From: Draconibacterium sp.
GTDB lineage: Bacteria > Bacteroidota > Bacteroidia > Bacteroidales > Prolixibacteraceae
DNA length: 34,196 bases
Assembly: GCA_016705335.1 (NCBI GenBank)
Contig: JADIYN010000065.1
Span: forward strand, 1 to 34,196
Direction: 5' to 3'
The notes under the pieces are model-generated. The model did no database searches and was not told the DNA's origin. It saw only the letters and a program-made list of their open reading frames with translations. Positions 1 through 9,625 of this stretch are shown in pieces (position 1 is the first letter of the stretch; each line of letters begins with the position of its first letter). The position numbers and the translations under genes were made by a program.

Positions 1-236
1 GAATAGTATTTCCAATTTAATCCGAAAAATAATATAACAGAAAGGAAAAGGACTGCTAAACCAATTATAACAGCAATTTGAAAATTAATTGAGCTGGGAT
101 TTGCATCGAAGTATAATTCATAAATAGTTACTCCTACAATTGTTCCGAGAATGAATAAAATCGCAGATATCATATAACTCATACTGCATTGATTTCTTAA
201 ATCTTTTATGTCTTGTGTTGATAAACTTCTGTGCAT
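1..236 (-). CDS. Small two-helix membrane protein, 3' end cut by window edge
   Basis: Reading the minus strand from the ATG at 234-236, the frame stays open to base 1 (78 codons plus two bases). The product starts MHRSLSTQDIKDLRNQC, a short charged head, followed by two hydrophobic segments at about residues 20-40 (ISAILFILGTIVGVTIY) and 52-73 (FQIAVIIGLAVLFLSVILFF) separated by a short polar loop. This is the layout of a small integral membrane protein with two transmembrane helices. I do not recognise the family. No stop is visible, so the true C-terminus lies outside the window. The neighbouring hydrolase is on the same strand upstream, with a gap of about 80 bases. Confidence 0.6.
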   Translation of the reverse strand, partial: MHRSLSTQDIKDLRNQCSMSYMISAILFILGTIVGVTIYELYFDANPSSINFQIAVIIGLAVLFLSVILFFGLNWKYY

Positions 237-319
237 TTTGTATTTATTTTTAACAGATGGTTAATTTTAAAAGCTGTTAATGATTACTGCTCACTTTTCA
301 AATACGGTTCATCTTCATT

Positions 320-1193
320 CTAAAACACCTCAACATTAGAAATAAAAACCGGTCTTTTAAATCTATTTTTGAAGAGTTTTATTTCTCCAGCAGTATTTCT
401 TATAAGCCGGAGAAGCCATTCCTCCATGATCAAAACTGTCCAGTTCATAAAGTTTTGTTTTCTGATGCCCGCAATTTTCATCATCCGCATCTGTGCGTTT
501 CTTCTGTAACGGCCAAGCATTTGACGTTCACGGTCGCCTGTTATTAAAATGAGTGGTGGAGCATCAGCCCGAACATGGTAAAGAGGGGCAAACCATCAAC
601 AAACCGGCTGTGTGTCAGGTATTCCGCGTTCTTTCTTTAATCGTCATGTGTGTAAGGCAGTGACCGCTTGAACGGGATGAGAATTGCAACCGGGTTGGCA
701 TCAATTTCAGATTTTGCCAGCCATTGTTTATCCAGGCCAACCATACTTGCCAGATAACCACCTGCCGAATGACCTGAAACAACAATTTTTGCCGGGTCGC
801 CACCAAACTCTGCAGCAATGTGTTTAAAAGTCCAGGCAACAGCGGCAGCAGCATCTTCAATGTATGCCGGACAATTAACTTTGGGTTCAGCCTGGCACCT
901 ATAGCCACAACTGCAATCCTCTTGTTTTTAAGTTTCTCCGAAATGTGTTTTCACCGCCGGTAATTCCGCCACCGTGAAACCAAACAACTGTTGTAAACCC
1001 TTTTGTCAGCAGGATAATAAATATCCAACTTGCAGCGCTCAGCAATATATCCATCATTATTTGCCTCAGCAGCGGTTCGGTATAAAATGTTTTCTTTGAA
1101 TAAATAACCTTGATTTTCCTGTGCATTGATTGCCTGTGGTTGCAAAGTCAACAAAATGGAAACAAGGAATAAAAGTGTTGAAAATGATTTCAT
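320..1193 (-). pseudogene. Secreted alpha/beta hydrolase (esterase/lipase type), several frameshifts
   Basis: Begins with a signal peptide (MKSFSTLLFLVSILLTLQ, ending near AINAQ) at 1193. Read across frames, the conserved parts of an alpha/beta hydrolase of the acetyl-esterase/BD-FAE type follow in order: KLDIYYPADK, the oxyanion-hole motif VWFHGGG (about 960-1000), RLNPK, the nucleophile elbow GHSAGGYL (Ser in G-H-S-A-G, about 755-780), and near the end DHGGMAS, whose Asp-His would be the rest of the triad (about 400-430). At least four frame changes (around 1000, 920, 650, 540 and 430) break the gene, so it is either a decayed pseudogene or, more likely given the rest of the window, damaged by sequencing errors. 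The substrate cannot be told; secreted esterases of this kind often deacetylate polysaccharides. Confidence 0.75.
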
Positions 1194-1231
1194 ATTATTG
1201 ATTTAATTTTTTTGTTGAAATAGTACTGCTT

Positions 1232-1239
1232 CAAATATA
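1232..1239 (-). promoter_or_regulatory. Candidate Bacteroidota -7 box for the hydrolase
   Basis: Minus-strand TATATTTG fits the Bacteroidota -7 consensus TAnnTTTG and lies about 40 bases upstream of the hydrolase start at 1193. I see no clear -33 TTG element, so this rests on the -7 match and its position. Confidence 0.4.
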
Positions 1240-1339
1240 GGAGAAGTGAGTTAAACCACATACGCACACAGGAAACAAAGGAAACATTAAATAAAACTAT
1301 GTGAATTTTATATTTTAATGTGGTTCAAATAAAATGAAA

Positions 1340-1347
1340 TACATTTG
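1340..1347 (+). promoter_or_regulatory. Candidate Bacteroidota -7 box for the EamA permease
   Basis: TACATTTG matches TAnnTTTG and sits about 20 bases before the ATG at 1369. It argues for 1369 rather than the in-frame ATG at 1334 as the start, since 1334 would lie upstream of this box. No obvious -33 element was seen. Confidence 0.4.
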
Positions 1348-1368
1348 TCGCCCTAATACAAAACAAAA

Positions 1369-2251
1369 TGTGGGCATTTGCCGGATTGTTATCTGCTTTA
1401 TTCTTGAATTTATGATATTTTTTAAAAAGACATCGCTAAACTGGCAATGCAGTTATGCCTGTACTGTTTTTTGCAACCTAACAAGTACCTTCATCTTTTG
1501 CCGGTTGTTGTTGGTCACTATTTTTCCTGAAACTTTTTCTGCCATTGGACTCTTACCACCTACCCTAAACCTTGCGCAGCATTTGCAGGTTTTTCTAAAA
1601 ATCAGTTATTGTAGTTTGAGTTGATACTTGCTTTTTTTGCAATGAAACATCTGCTGATTACTGTTTCTCGCCCATTCGCGCTACCGGACCATTTTGACTT
1701 TAATTGGTGCTCTTATTATTTTTCACGAAAAACTAAACTTTTGCAGTGGATTGGAGTGCTTGTTACATTGTTGTTCTTTTTCTTTCGACAAGAGGAAAAA
1801 AGAGGGTATTGAGTACAAAAACAATAAATGGATTTGGTTTATTGTTGGCGGTACGCTACTTTGGCGCTGTGAGCGGGCTTTATGACAAATTTATTATTGC
1901 TCGCATTGACAGGATCGCAGTGCAAGCCTGGTTTTCGTTTTACCAGGTAGTAATTTTGTTGCCGATATTAGGTATTTTTTGGTTCCCGGTCGAAAAAAAA
2001 CCACTCCTTTTCGATGGCGATGGTCAATTCCCGCCATTGGCCTGACTTTGGTACTGCTGATTTCCTTTATTTCTATGCTTTGAGTTACGATGGATCGATG
2101 ATTCACCATTGCAGCCTTACGGCGGGTCAGCGTGCTTGTAATACCTTTGGTTTGGTGCTTTTGTTCTTGGAGAAGTCAATCTGAAACAAAAGGGAATATT
2201 TTTACTAGGCATTTTAGCCGCACTTTGCTGATGACGCTGGGGAGCAGCTGA
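1369..2251 (+). pseudogene. EamA/DMT-superfamily drug/metabolite permease, several frameshifts
   Basis: Read across frames from the ATG at 1369 (MWAFAGLLSALFL) to the TGA at 2249-2251, this is a roughly 290-residue polytopic protein with about ten hydrophobic helices, the usual length of an EamA transporter. Recognisable blocks are YDIFKKTSLN, FAMKHL, TLIGALIIFHEKL (end of the first EamA repeat), WIGVLVTLLFFF, SGLYDKFIIARI, YALSYDGS (second repeat) and GILAGTLLMTLGS at the end. There are at least five frame changes (about 1412, 1440, 1500, 1620, 1800, 2040-2220). The transported substrate is unknown. It is convergent with the POT transporter, with a palindrome between them. Confidence 0.72.
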
Positions 2252-2258
2252 TTATAAA

Positions 2259-2290
2259 AAAGGGAAATTTGCATATGCAATTTTCCCTTT
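2259..2290. terminator. Palindromic hairpin between two convergent genes
   Basis: A near-perfect inverted repeat of 16-base arms with one T-T mismatch (arms AAAGGGAAATTTGCAT and ATGCAATTTTCCCTTT). It begins 7 bases after the stop of the EamA permease and ends 21 bases beyond the stop of the convergent POT gene. A-rich and T-rich flanks on both sides suit a bidirectional terminator. Confidence 0.6.
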
Positions 2291-2311
2291 CAAATCCATA
2301 ACTCAAAACCG

Positions 2312-4087
2312 TTACTTTGTCAATCTCTCCAACCTTTTCATTATTGAGAAAATGAAAGCAGCAGAAACCAAACAACAGGCAACAAAAATGGCCTAGAGCG
2401 CCGTTGCCGGATTTCAATTTTGTCCCAGAAGTAACTCCCAAACCAAGCAACTTGTTTCCGACTGCTGTAGCCACAACCAACCACCCTGCATCAAACCCTG
2501 GAAACGGGCTGGTGAAACTTTTGAAACAAATGACAATCCCATCGGGCTGAGGAACAATTCAGCAATGGTTAAAATAAGGTAACTGTTGATTAACCAATAT
2601 GGCGAAACCCTTGATGAATCGGGAACCGGAGCGCCGTTCAATTCAAATGGGGAAACAATATCAAGTGAACTTACTAGCATAATTGTAAATCCAACTGCAG
2701 CAATTATCATCCTGATACCTATTTTTCGGGGTCGAAGGTTCTTTTGCTATGGTTAGCCAGCCCATGTAAAAATTCCATCACAAGAAATGTCAGCGAAACG
2801 ATAAACAGCGGGTTAAACGACTGGAAAACTTCGGGTTGAATATCGTTACTGACCTCAGCCTGATTGTAAAATACCAAGTGGCAGCACCAAAAATTACGAA
2901 CATTGCACCACCAATAATTTTGTTTTTGCAACTCCCTTTTAAGCAATAAACCAACCCAGCAATTGTACCTATAAATGCAAGTATATTCCACATATCAAAA
3001 ACAGGTACGTAAATGCATAACTGCTTTATCTGTGTAATCGCGGGCAAAAAGGTCATAGTTAAAACCGTTTTGGTGGGAATGACATCCAAAAGAAAATAAC
3101 TACTAAAAATACAAGTAACATTGCTGTAATACGCGGGCGCTCGTCTTTGTTTGAAATTTGTAAAATCCAGGCTACAAACCTGCAAAAACAAACCAAAAGC
3201 AAAACCAATATCAACATTACCAAGTAAGAAGTAAAATACTAAAACTGTGGCTGCCATAACCGCTGCTGAAATTAAAATCTTCACAAACCGCCACTTACTT
3301 TTATCTCTTTTTCAGTAGTCGAAACTCTTTATTTGGCAGCAGTTTATTAAAGAAAATATATACGGTTAACGAAACTAACATGGCGCTGGCAGCAACTGCA
3401 AACGCATAATTGTAGCCCTCGGGAAAACATCGATATATTGCTGTGCAAATGCGGCCAGATCAGTTACGGACCGCCTACATTTGCGGCATTCGCGAGTTCC
3501 TGAAATTTTGCCGTATCAGCAAGTTTTCCGTTTATCATTTGAGTGGCAAAGCGCTGGTAAACTTCCATCGTGATTGAAACCTGTTGGATTTTAACCACCA
3601 GTTACGTGCTGCGTTGGCAGCGAACCGAGCAAAAAGGCACCGATATTTATTCCCATGTAAAAAGCAAATAGGCTTTGTCGCGTAATTTTTCATATTTAGG
3701 GTCGTCATACATTTGTCCGACAACTGCCTGCAGATTGCCTTTAAACAAACCATTACCCAGCGCTATTGTAAACAGGAAAACCACGGTCAATGTCAGTGAC
3801 ATCCCCGGAATTGCCATCATTACATAACCAAGAAACATGATAATAATTCCCGTCATTATTACGGTCTTATACTTTTTTGTGGCATCGGCAAGAATACCGC
3901 CAAACAGTGCCAGTGCGTAAATGTAAAAATAAAACCAGCTGTAAATTTGCCGGCTGTTTCTGCATTTACATCGAACTTTGCCTGAAGGAAAAGCACAAGA
4001 ATTGCTATCATTGTATAAAATCCAAACCGTTCGCCCATGTTGGCGAAAAAATGCTACAACTAAACCTTTTCGATGATTTTTAAACAT
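2312..4087 (-). pseudogene. POT/PTR2-family proton-coupled oligopeptide transporter, several frameshifts
   Basis: Read across frames from the ATG at 4085-4087 (MFKNHRKGLVVAFF) to the TAA at 2312-2314. Characteristic POT features are GERFGFYTMIAILVLFL in the first helix, GGILADATKKYKTV in the helix 2-3 loop, GNGLFKGNLQAVVGQMYDD, a middle stretch with AFIGTIAGLVYCLKG, and the C-terminal LILTIAELFLSPMGLSFVSK with SPARFQGLMQGGW and TAVGNKLLG. The span of 1776 bases (about 590 residues) fits the family. Frame changes lie near 4045, 3950, 3650-3450, 3300, 3160, 3000-2800, 2720 and 2480. Its role would be import of di- and tripeptides across the inner membrane, which fits the PepD dipeptidase about 6 kb away. 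Confidence 0.8.
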
Positions 4088-4133
4088 GTTTCTAAGTTTT
4101 GATTGATTAATAATTACGTTATTTCAGCGTTGG

Positions 4134-4141
4134 CAAATATA
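4134..4141 (-). promoter_or_regulatory. Candidate -7 box for the POT transporter
   Basis: TATATTTG on the minus strand, a full match to TAnnTTTG, about 47 bases upstream of the ATG at 4087. Confidence 0.45.
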
Positions 4142-4451
4142 GAAATCTTTTGTACTTATTAAAGTTGATAAAGGTCAGTTTCAAAGTGTTAAATTGAAAA
4201 AGAGAGGTGCTGTTTTTGTGTATAAATTGAATATAAAAGTGGCCTGGCGTGAATGATATCCGATATTTTTCTAATTACAAAGTGAATATTATCCGATATT
4301 ATTCATCTGCCAAATAAAATATATCGTTCATGAAGTTCATTTTGAATGGTCATCCAAACTTTTTCCGCGATAAAATGACAATAATTTTGAATAAAATTTA
4401 ATAGAGTACCCTGTGAAATAAAATTCCTCATTTACAGGCTGAAAAACGGGG
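4142..4451. other. Intergenic region without a recognisable gene
   Basis: About 310 AT-rich bases between the POT promoter and the 3' end of the lipoprotein gene. ATCCGATATT occurs twice, near 4258 and 4290. I see no convincing ORF, RNA gene or terminator here. Confidence 0.5.
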
Positions 4452-5229
4452 TCAATTCCAAAATAAAAGTTTGTTTTCGATGAGTTTACCTTCTTCATAA
4501 AAGTTTTTCTCAATCACATTTCCATCCTGAATTGTTTCGTCAGGACATCCGTCAGTTGTGTATGAAAAAGTTTTAATGTAACTGGTTGCGCCCGTGCGGA
4601 TTATCCTCTTTTCTTCCACTAATATGTTGTTTTTGTATTTGTAAATTAACTGGTCGTAAACTTCGTCTTTTCTTCAGTTTGGATAACTGCTCTTTTTTAA
4701 TAAGTTCCCGTTTTCTGTCGAATTCAAAACTATGCGCATATTGAAATTCCCATTTGTCGCCGTAGTAGTAATAAAATTCTTCATATTTTGGTTTTGTCCC
4801 GTTGTATTTGTAAACTTTTGTGTGTACTTTTCCGTCTGCATCGTAATTCTGAATCTCCTTTAATTGGTTCCCCCGAATAAATATATTGGTTCGAATTTCC
4901 ATATTTCCAGTTATTTTCACTGAAATAAAATGTTGAATCTGTTAATCGCTGATTACTTTCATTAAACGAACCTGTTGATTTCGTGTCTGGAGTATCATTG
5001 AAGAATGTAATGGTTTCGATGATATTGTCATTGCTATCATATTTGTATGATTTCGACATGATTTCATTTTCCGGGTCGTTTTTGCAAAAGATTTTTTCTG
5101 TTTGAAAAAGGAATTCTTCATTTCGTTCTGAAATCGGGTCAATCTTAAAATCTTCGATTTCGCAGGAAGTAAGTAACACAACAACCGAAATTGTTAGAAA
5201 TGCTGTAATTTTTAAGGTTTGGAAACCAT
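4452..5229 (-). CDS. Lipoprotein with YD/RHS-like beta repeats, frameshifted
   Basis: The most likely start is the ATG at 5227-5229 (MVSK), followed after one missing or extra base by LKITAFLTISVVVLLTSC, a lipoprotein signal with the lipobox LLTSC. The mature part is made of short tyrosine-rich units resembling YD/RHS-type repeats (YKYDSNDNIIE, QNYDADGKVHTKVYKYN, FSYTTDGCPDETIQ, KNFYEEGKLIEN), ending KLLFWN at the TGA 4452-4454. Besides the shift near 5212, others lie near 4870-4900 and 4660-4590. Such proteins are common in Bacteroidota as surface or periplasmic lipoproteins of unknown role; the assignment is to a type of protein, not to a function. Confidence 0.62.
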
Positions 5230-5270
5230 TTTTTGGTAGCTGTTAATTTCTCAAACAGATGGAATTTACC

Positions 5271-5278
5271 CAAAAATA
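5271..5278 (-). promoter_or_regulatory. Candidate -7 box for the YD-like lipoprotein
   Basis: TATTTTTG on the minus strand fits TAnnTTTG and lies about 42 bases upstream of the ATG at 5229. Confidence 0.35.
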
Positions 5279-5423
5279 GTTGCTTAGAAAAGTAAAAATT
5301 TGATAACAAAAGGGGAAATTACGTTTTGTTATAAAGAAGATAGTTTAACCAGGATTTCCGAATATAGACTTACCTGTCTTACTAGTCTCCGGGTCTTCTA
5401 TCTTCTGTCAAATTCTTTAAAAA

Positions 5424-6940
5424 ATGAAACTCTTTACAACAAAACAAATAGCAACACTCGATAAATACACAATCGAAAACGAACCGATTTCCGATATCGA
5501 TTTAATGGAACGGGCTTCGTTGCAAATTACAAACTGGCTGGTTCAGAAATTTTCAACCGAACGAAAATTAATATTTTTTGCAGGTCCCGGAAACAACGGT
5601 GGCGATGCACTTGCCATTGCCCGTCAAATGGCCGAACTCGATTTTGATTGCGAAGTTTATCTGGTTGATTTGGGCCGGGAACTTAAAGGTTCATCAGCCA
5701 TTAACCGCCACAGATTGGAATTACAGCAAAAAATAAAAATTTCAATTATTAAAACTGTAAACGATTTCCCGGAAATATCTGAAACAGACATTATTATTGA
5801 CGGATTGTTTGGCTCAGGATTAACAAGACCTTTGGAAGGTTTGACTGCTGAGATTGTTCAAAAAATAAATACCTGCCAAAATACAGTCATTTCTATTGAT
5901 ATTCCAAGTGGATTAATGGGCGAGGATAATTCAGAAAATATAGCTGAAAACATTATTCAAGCCGATTTCACACTCACATTTCAATTCCCGAAAATCAGCT
6001 TTTTGTTTGCCGAAAATGAAAAATACGTTGGCGAGTGGGAAGTTCTGCCTATTCGTTTGCACCCGGATGGAATATTGACAAACTGAAACCAGTTACTTTT
6101 ATTGAGAAGGAAGATATTCAGCCATTTATCCCAAAACGTTCAAAGTTTGGTCACAAGGGAACTTACGGTCATGCCTTGTTAATTGCGGGTAGTTTTGGTA
6201 AAATGGGCGCAGCGGTTTTAGCATCAAAAGCCTGTTTACGCAGTGGAGTTGGCCTGCTGACAACACAAATCCCGCATTTGGGTTACCCAATTATTCAGAC
6301 TGCCGTTCCCGAAGCTATGGCAAGTGTCGATCAGCACGAATATACTTTTACCGAATTTCCGATTTGTCGCAGTTTTCAGCAATTGGAGCTGGCCCGGGGA
6401 TTGGACAGAAATCAAACAAAAAAAGCATTATGCGAGTTGCTCGAAGAATCGCAGGTGCCTTTGGTTATCGATGCCGATGCACTGAATATTCTATCTGAAA
6501 ATAAAAACTGGCTCGAAAAACTACCTGAAAACTCAATCCTCACACCACATCCGGGAGAATTCACACGTTTGGTTGGCGAGTCGGCCAATTCTTATGAAAA
6601 TATTCAAAAGCAACTTGAATTCTCAAAAAAACATAAAGTAATTGTGGTTTTAAAAGGTGCATTTACGTCGATTTCGACACCCATTGGAAAACTGTATTTC
6701 AACTCAACCGGAAACCCCGGAATGGCAACTGCCGGCAGCGGCGATGTGCTGACCGGGATAATTCTCGGACTGCTAACTCAGGGAATTCAGCCCGAAAAAG
6801 CTGCGGTTGTAGGGGTTTATATTCACGGGCTGGCAGGTGATTTGGCAGCACAGGAAAAATCGCAACATTCAATAATTGCCGGTGATATTATCGAATTTCT
6901 TGGAAAAGCTTTTCTAACTGTTGAAACCCATTCAAAATAA
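5424..6940 (+). CDS. nnr: Bifunctional NAD(P)H-hydrate repair enzyme (epimerase + ADP-dependent dehydratase)
   Basis: Repairs hydrated NAD(P)H: the N-terminal YjeF_N/NnrE domain epimerises R- and S-NAD(P)HX and the C-terminal NnrD domain dehydrates the S form using ADP. Residues 1-215 show the epimerase motifs MERAS and GPGNNGGDALAIAR (about 52-65) and IDIPSGL. The second half has HKGTYGHALLIAGS, MGAAVLASKACLRSG, VIDADALNIL, ILTPHPGEF and the nucleotide-binding NPGMATAGSGDVLTGIILGL, all typical of NnrD. The total of about 505 residues matches the family. One frameshift near 6065-6075 splits the two domains (LPIRLHPDGI to IDKLKPVTF), and a compensated pair at 6361 and 6417-6424 scrambles the GAGPGIG motif. 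With those corrected it would be a complete cytosolic enzyme. It starts a plus-strand run of four genes. Confidence 0.93.
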
Positions 6941-6949
6941 TAATTTTAA

Positions 6950-6957
6950 TACATTTG
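6950..6957 (+). promoter_or_regulatory. Candidate -7 box before the DUF4831 gene
   Basis: TACATTTG, a full match to TAnnTTTG, 28 bases upstream of the ATG at 6986 and just after the nnr stop. It suggests the DUF4831 gene can be transcribed independently of nnr. Confidence 0.4.
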
Positions 6958-6985
6958 AGTTTTTATAAAAACAAAACAGAAAAAC

Positions 6986-8065
6986 ATGAAGTATTTAGTA
7001 TTGATAATTGGTATTGTAATGATTCTGCCGGTTTACGGGCAACGAAAGAAAGATGATGTGGTTGCACCTACCTTTGTAGAAGGAGTTGTTTATTCACTTC
7101 CGCGTACCGGAATCAGGGTGAATGTTAAGGCAACGAAGGAAACTTTCCGGCCAGGACCGTATGCAGCTTATGCCGAACAACTGCTGGGAATCAAAAATGC
7201 AAAAACAAAAGCCGCCATAAATTGGGCTATCGAAGAAGTTAAAATCGATGTTTTTTCGGAACCTGATCCCGAAAATACATATAAAGCGTTGGGATTAAAT
7301 TTAGTTAGTCTTTCTGCCGATGGCTGTCTGGCTGGGATTAATGCACTTTCTGCTTCCAATAAAAAAGAAGTAGTTGTAACCAACGCCGTAGGTCAAAAAA
7401 CTGAATTTGGTGATAACAACTCTTTTGAATATTTCACTGATGCCCCAATTTATACCGCTGGAGATTCAACAAATAATTACCGGCCAGTAAAATTGGGCGA
7501 AGAACAGAAAATCAGCAAAGCCGCACAGCGTGTTTTGGAAAGCCGTCGGATTCAATATGAAATTGCTGCTGGTTTAGTTGATGAATTTCACCCCGATGGA
7601 GAAGCATACAAATTGAGTTTAAAAGAATTAAAGAAAATTGAAAACGATTACCTCAGTTTATTTGTTGGCAGGTCAACTTATGAAAAAGAAACTTTTGGTT
7701 TCGATTATATTCCTAAAAGTGGCAAAAGTGAAGCAATTTTTAGAATTTCAGAAGAAAACGGAATTGTACCAGCCACTGATCTTTCGGGTAAACCGGTTAT
7801 GATAGAGTTTGATATCGACAAAGATCTTGTACAGAAATATTCGGGACTGGTAAAATCTGATAATCCAAATGCCGGCCACAGCGGGGTATATTACAGGATT
7901 CCCGGTCGGGCAACTGTAAGATTGATAAACGACATGAATGTTATTGCTACTGCCCGAATTACAGTTGCACAATTTGGTGCAGTTGCTCCGGTTCCGGAAG
8001 ATCTGCTGAATGGCGAATGGAATTTAATCGAAACCGGTTTAATTCAATCGGTAACAAGAAAGTAA
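6986..8065 (+). CDS. DUF4831 family exported protein
   Basis: An intact 359-residue protein with a signal peptide (MKYLVLIIGIVMILPVYGQ) and the features I associate with the Bacteroidota family DUF4831: an N-terminal VVYSLPRTGIRVNV strand, the conserved PGPYAAYAEQLLGI block (about residue 56-70), a central segment with LESRRIQYEIAAG, and a C-terminal GVYYRIPGRATVRL. It has no known enzymatic function; the likely location is periplasm or envelope. It is one of the few long genes here with no frameshift. It lies 45 bases after nnr and 86 bases before the MFS gene. Confidence 0.85.
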   Translation: MKYLVLIIGIVMILPVYGQRKKDDVVAPTFVEGVVYSLPRTGIRVNVKATKETFRPGPYAAYAEQLLGIKNAKTKAAINWAIEEVKIDVFSEPDPENTYKALGLNLVSLSADGCLAGINALSASNKKEVVVTNAVGQKTEFGDNNSFEYFTDAPIYTAGDSTNNYRPVKLGEEQKISKAAQRVLESRRIQYEIAAGLVDEFHPDGEAYKLSLKELKKIENDYLSLFVGRSTYEKETFGFDYIPKSGKSEAIFRISEENGIVPATDLSGKPVMIEFDIDKDLVQKYSGLVKSDNPNAGHSGVYYRIPGRATVRLINDMNVIATARITVAQFGAVAPVPEDLLNGEWNLIETGLIQSVTRK

Positions 8066-8151
8066 TCCAAAGCATTCAGAATAAATAAGATAAGCAATCA
8101 ACCTGATTATTTAATTCCTATTTTTTCCTTAAAATAATCTTAAAAAAACAA

Positions 8152-9532
8152 ATGAATCAATTAACTTTAAAAAAACACTTCACGACTCAGGAAGCGCGTT
8201 GGATAGCCCTGCTGCTTATTTCATCGACTATGTTTTGGGTACATTTTTGCCGATGTAATATCCCCGTTGAAAAACATTATGAACAAACTTGGGCAACTGG
8301 TCGCCCGACTTTGGGTTTATTTGGGAGGTTACGGGTTGTTGAATGTTTTTGTTGGATTCCTTTTATTTCTGGAGTCATTTCTCGATAAAATTGGTATACG
8401 GTTTAGTACAATCGCTTTCGGGAATCACAATGATTATTGGAGGAGCGATAAAATATTCCGCTTTAAAAGGTTATATCGATCATACAGCAGCCAACCAACA
8501 TTCCGCTTGTAAATATAGACCTCACCACAGGTTTTGGGGCGGATTGCGGTTTTGCGGTTTTGGGGTTGGGTGTTGAAATGGCCGGAATAACAGTTTCCAA
8601 AACTATTGCAAAATGGTTTAAAGGAAAGAAATGGCAATGGCAATGGAATGCAGGTTGCCCGATTGGCCGTTTGGGTTCGTTTGTCACCCATCTTGCTTTT
8701 GGGGCGAAGGTCTGAAAATCCAGCTGATTGGGATGCGCAAATCCTTTTTAATTGTACTTTTTTCTTTTGCATTTGGGTTTGCTTACTTTTCTTACAATAC
8801 TTTCAGATGTAAACTTGACAAGGAATTGGTTGATGAGGCTGATAAGTGGCTCGAAGATAAATTCAAATATCCGATTTACCTGTCAAAAATCTTTGCAAAT
8901 CTTGGTTTATTGCTAATTGCGGCGCTGTGTGTTTTTCTATTCAGCTGTTTTCCCGTTTTAAAATACGCCCCCGATTTGATGGTAAACGAATTTGGTGTCG
9001 ATAAAGTGAAAACTGGGCGGGTTTTCTTCCCAGACTTGTACCGGGCCATGCTGTTAACGCCATTTTTGGGACTTTACGATAAAAAGGAAAGGTGCTTCTA
9101 TTATGTTTTAGGTTCAGTTCTTTTAATGATTGTGCATGTAATATTTTATTTACCTTTAATTACAAGCGTGGTTGCAGCTTTTCAACGTTTTGTTATCTTG
9201 GGAACTGCGTTTTCATTGGTTCCTTCATCAATGTGGCCATCTTTGCCAAAAAAAATACTAAAAGACAACTTGGAAGTGCCTATACGGTTATTTTCTGGGT
9301 GCAGAATTTAGGTTTAATGGTAGTTCCTCTGGCGGTTGGAATAGTGCTCGACAAAACAAATCCGGGTGTTGCCGAAGCAAAAGTTGCAGGCGAAGCAATA
9401 ACCTACAGTTACCAAACAACCTGGACAATTTTTGTGGGACTTACAGTTTTGGCTTTGTTAACTGCAATTTGGCTTAAAGCCGAAGACAAAAGAAAAGGTT
9501 ACGGTTTGGAACTCCCGAATATCAAAAGATAG
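8152..9532 (+). pseudogene. Major facilitator superfamily permease, several frameshifts
   Basis: Starts MNQLTLKKHFTTQEARW at 8152 and ends GYGLELPNIKR at the stop 9530-9532. Read across frames it is about 460 residues with MFS-like helices: LLISSTMFW, GGYGLLNVFVGFLL followed by DKIGIRFSTIAFG (loop 2-3), KTIAKWFKGKEMAMAMGMQ, a central soluble loop (DEADKWLEDKFKYP), KYAPDLMVN, LGSVLLMIVHVIFYLPL, LGTAFSLVPSSMWPSLPK, and WVQNLGLMVVPLAVGIVLDKT. At least six frame changes (about 8245, 8300, 8385, 8420, 8500-8570, 8640-8760, 8950-9080, 9250). The loop GKEMAMAMG is like that of nitrate/nitrite or oxalate/formate-type permeases, but the substrate cannot be assigned. It could import a small carboxylate or peptide. 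Confidence 0.78.
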
Positions 9533-9625
9533 TTTGCAAATTTAGTTTTGATAAAGGGACAACAATTCAAACTTTTTCATGTTAGAATAGGAAAATAAAT
9601 TCAATTCAGACTTAATTTCAACAGA

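Noticed and set aside
5335..5410. Possible tRNA or riboswitch upstream of nnr
   Set aside because: GTCTTACTAGTCTCCGGGTC looked structured but no cloverleaf or known aptamer core could be built.
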